Source of the DNA: an uncultured Alistipes sp.
GTDB taxonomy: Bacteria > Bacteroidota > Bacteroidia > Bacteroidales > Rikenellaceae
Direction: 5' to 3'
Assembly: GCA_944322005.1 (NCBI GenBank)
Contig: CALUNL010000003.1
Location: 124,001-188,000, forward strand
DNA length: 64,000 nt
The translations under genes were made by a program, and so were the position numbers. Positions 62,197-64,000 of this stretch are shown here, piece by piece (within the stretch, counting starts at the first letter, position 1; each line of letters opens with the position of its first letter). Under the pieces are notes generated by a model that saw only the letters and a list, made by a program, of their open reading frames with translations, had not been told where the DNA came from and did no database searches.

Positions 62197-63945
62197 ATGA
62201 ATATTTCCAGAATCGCGGCAACATTCGCCGTATCGGCAACATTACTGTTGGCTGGGTGCATGAACGAGGATCTCAAGATAGACAACCCGTTGAATACCAA
62301 CGGGGCAAAAGGCTATCTCTCGCTGTCGCAGCTCAGCGTAGAGTGCGTCACCGACCATCAGCCGGTAAACGGCGGCGTATCGGATGACGGAGAGGCATTT
62401 ATGTCGAGAATGTCCGCAACGACAAGGGCCGAAGTGGATATAAACGATTTCGACTGCTACATACTCGACGCAACCGGCTCGCAGACGATAATGACGTTCA
62501 AGTACGGAGAGCGTCCGAGCGAAAGCATCGAGCTCGACAAGGGAAATTACCTCTTCAGAATCATGTCCGGCGAGATTCCGGGCGTGGAGTGGGAAAGCCC
62601 GATATACGGAGTTACCGAACCGTTCACGATACTTCGCGACACCACTACGCAGCTGAGCGACCTTGTCTGCACGCTGCAGAACATACAGGTCTCCGTATCG
62701 TACTCGGCCGACCTGCTCGCCGCCTTGAGCGAAGACACCACGACAACCATCACCGTGGGCGAAAATTCGATGGTATTCCCGCTCACGGAGTCGCGCTCCG
62801 CATATTTCCTCGCGCCGGAACCGACAAATGACATTGCCGTTCTCGTCAAGGGGTCCTACACTCCGGAGGGAAAGGATACCCCGAGCCAGTTCGAAATGAA
62901 CGCAACGATCAAGGATGTAAAGCCGGGACAGTACAGCGACATAACCCTCATAATCGAGTACTCCGACAAGGGCAGCATCGGCATCGACGTCTCTATAGAC
63001 GGATGGGTTGCCGACGAAGAGATCGTCTGCGACTTCTCGACGTCGCTCACTGAGGAGATCATCGACGAGAACGAGAACAAGCCTGTCATAACATGGGTAG
63101 ACAACGACATAGACACGCCTGTGACCCTGGGTGCCGACAAGTTCGATGACCGCGGCAACTGTCTTGTAAACTTCTATATCGACATCGAGGCCGAGAATAC
63201 CATATCAGCCCTCAAGGTCGACATCACGTCGACAAGCACGGCATTCATCTCGTCACTCTCGTCGTTCAACATACCGACATCCATCGACATGTGCAATGCC
63301 GGAGATGCGACCAGCACCCTGCGGCTTATGGGATACGCCGTAAACGAGAACGTGACCGGACAGACCAATGTTTCGTACGACCTCACACCGCAGATGAAGC
63401 AGCTGCGCGAGTTTGGAGGCACACACGACTTCAAAATCACCGCAGTCGATGCAAAGGGCGGTACGACGGAGAAGACTCTGTCAATAACCATCCCTTCGGA
63501 ACAGAGCGGCGGTCCGTCGATAGTCTGGACCGGATACGACATCGACCAGCGTTACACGGTAACAGACGGGATGACGGTGGACATAGTGGCCAATGTGCCT
63601 GCGGGAATCAAGTCGTTCGTCGTAACCATCATATCCGACACGCTTACCCCTTCAGAACTGCGCGGAGTAGGTCTGTGCGACCAGCTTGACCTCGTGAACC
63701 CGGAGAACTCGAAGGATTCCGAGAATCCGGACAATACGAATACGAGCGGCATACAGACCGCCCTCGACGGATTCGGATTCCCTACCGGCGACAAGGTGCT
63801 CAACCAGACGAACGTAGGTTTCTCCATTACCGGATTCCTGCCGCTGTTGAGCATAACCGGAGCCGGAGACCACAACTTCGTGATGACCATTGTGGACAAC
63901 GACGGCGTTACAATCGAAAAGACACTCATGCTTCGTACGGAGTAA
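62197..63945 (+). CDS. Larger DUF4493-like lipoprotein
   Basis: A 582-aa lipoprotein (LLLAGC, Cys21). It starts with the same kind of domain (GYLSLSQLSVEC, DINDFDCYILDATG, LDKGNYLFRIMSGE) and continues into two further beta domains that share the pattern VxWxxxDID and TVTIxxxxGIxxxxVxIxS. The gene begins 27 bases after the smaller DUF4493 gene. The repeated spacing and similar signals suggest a single surface-appendage operon. Confidence 0.72.
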   Translation: MNISRIAATFAVSATLLLAGCMNEDLKIDNPLNTNGAKGYLSLSQLSVECVTDHQPVNGGVSDDGEAFMSRMSATTRAEVDINDFDCYILDATGSQTIMTFKYGERPSESIELDKGNYLFRIMSGEIPGVEWESPIYGVTEPFTILRDTTTQLSDLVCTLQNIQVSVSYSADLLAALSEDTTTTITVGENSMVFPLTESRSAYFLAPEPTNDIAVLVKGSYTPEGKDTPSQFEMNATIKDVKPGQYSDITLIIEYSDKGSIGIDVSIDGWVADEEIVCDFSTSLTEEIIDENENKPVITWVDNDIDTPVTLGADKFDDRGNCLVNFYIDIEAENTISALKVDITSTSTAFISSLSSFNIPTSIDMCNAGDATSTLRLMGYAVNENVTGQTNVSYDLTPQMKQLREFGGTHDFKITAVDAKGGTTEKTLSITIPSEQSGGPSIVWTGYDIDQRYTVTDGMTVDIVANVPAGIKSFVVTIISDTLTPSELRGVGLCDQLDLVNPENSKDSENPDNTNTSGIQTALDGFGFPTGDKVLNQTNVGFSITGFLPLLSITGAGDHNFVMTIVDNDGVTIEKTLMLRTE

Positions 63946-63959
63946 AAAATTGACAAGAC

Positions 63960-64000
63960 ATGATTAACAGAACTATAAGGCTATACATCACCTGCGCATT
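63960..64000 (+). CDS. Start of a further gene, truncated by the window
   Basis: An ATG at 63960, 14 bases after the previous stop, opens a frame beginning MINRTIRLYITCA, which could be a signal peptide. The rest lies outside the window. Confidence 0.55.
   Translation, partial: MINRTIRLYITCA

Overview
The window is chromosomal DNA of a Bacteroidales gut bacterium. The content fits the Alistipes/Rikenellaceae side best, but that is an inference from gene content and not a phylogeny. Pointers to Bacteroidota are a six-gene Na+-NQR operon, a PorX-type REC-PglZ regulator, fimbrillin and DUF4493 lipoproteins, a TPR protein paired with an outer-membrane barrel, and repeated promoters of the TTTG-N19/21-TAnnTTTG type. 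The sequence is GC-rich with AT-rich intergenic regions. I see no insertion sequence, integrase, phage gene, CRISPR array or rRNA. Four tRNA genes are present: Ala-GGC, Pro-CGG, Pro-UGG and Lys-CUU.

Layout. 1-1.6 kb: tail of one gene, an outer-membrane barrel and a small lipoprotein. 1.6-7.5 kb (-): nqrABCDEF, with an unusual NqrC carrying an N-terminal rubredoxin-like domain. 7.7-10.1 kb: TatD-like hydrolase, tcdA, a 2-hydroxyacid dehydrogenase and tRNA-Ala. 10.2-14.4 kb (-): alaS-gpmI. 14.5-17 kb (+): two tandem M23 peptidase paralogs and a HAD hydrolase. 17-24 kb: AddB-like and AddA-like recombination nucleases flanking a DUF2807 protein. 24-28.1 kb (+): a translationally coupled cassette of ABC exporter, HprK-like kinase and Ser-His S26-type peptidase, followed by a membrane/zinc-ribbon protein. 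28.2-31 kb (-): rplM-rpsI-rpsB-tsf. 31.2-36 kb (-): TPR protein plus outer-membrane barrel. 36.2-38.5 kb: glutamate decarboxylase, a cold-shock protein and two tRNA-Pro genes.

38.6-41.4 kb (-) is the most interesting locus: an operon of a steroid 5-alpha-reductase homologue (SRD5A family), an Old-Yellow-Enzyme reductase and a short-chain dehydrogenase. This is the 5AR/5BR/HSDH set known from gut Bacteroidales that reduce 3-oxo-delta4 bile acids and steroids. 41.6-45.1 kb (-): yitT-miaB-ychF. 45.4-49.8 kb (+): plsY, an acyl-CoA ligase, and a LytS/LytTR two-component pair. 49.8-52.5 kb: an orphan HsdR_N protein, a GH2-like protein lacking its catalytic residues, tRNA-Lys and a DUF3828 protein. 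52.6-54.8 kb (-): a Nudix hydrolase overlapping porX. 54.8-57 kb: an S9 peptidase lipoprotein. 57-59.4 kb (-): three tandem paralogous lipoproteins of unknown function. 59.5 kb to the end (+): a fimbrillin-like lipoprotein, two DUF4493-type lipoproteins and the start of another gene, probably a surface-appendage locus.
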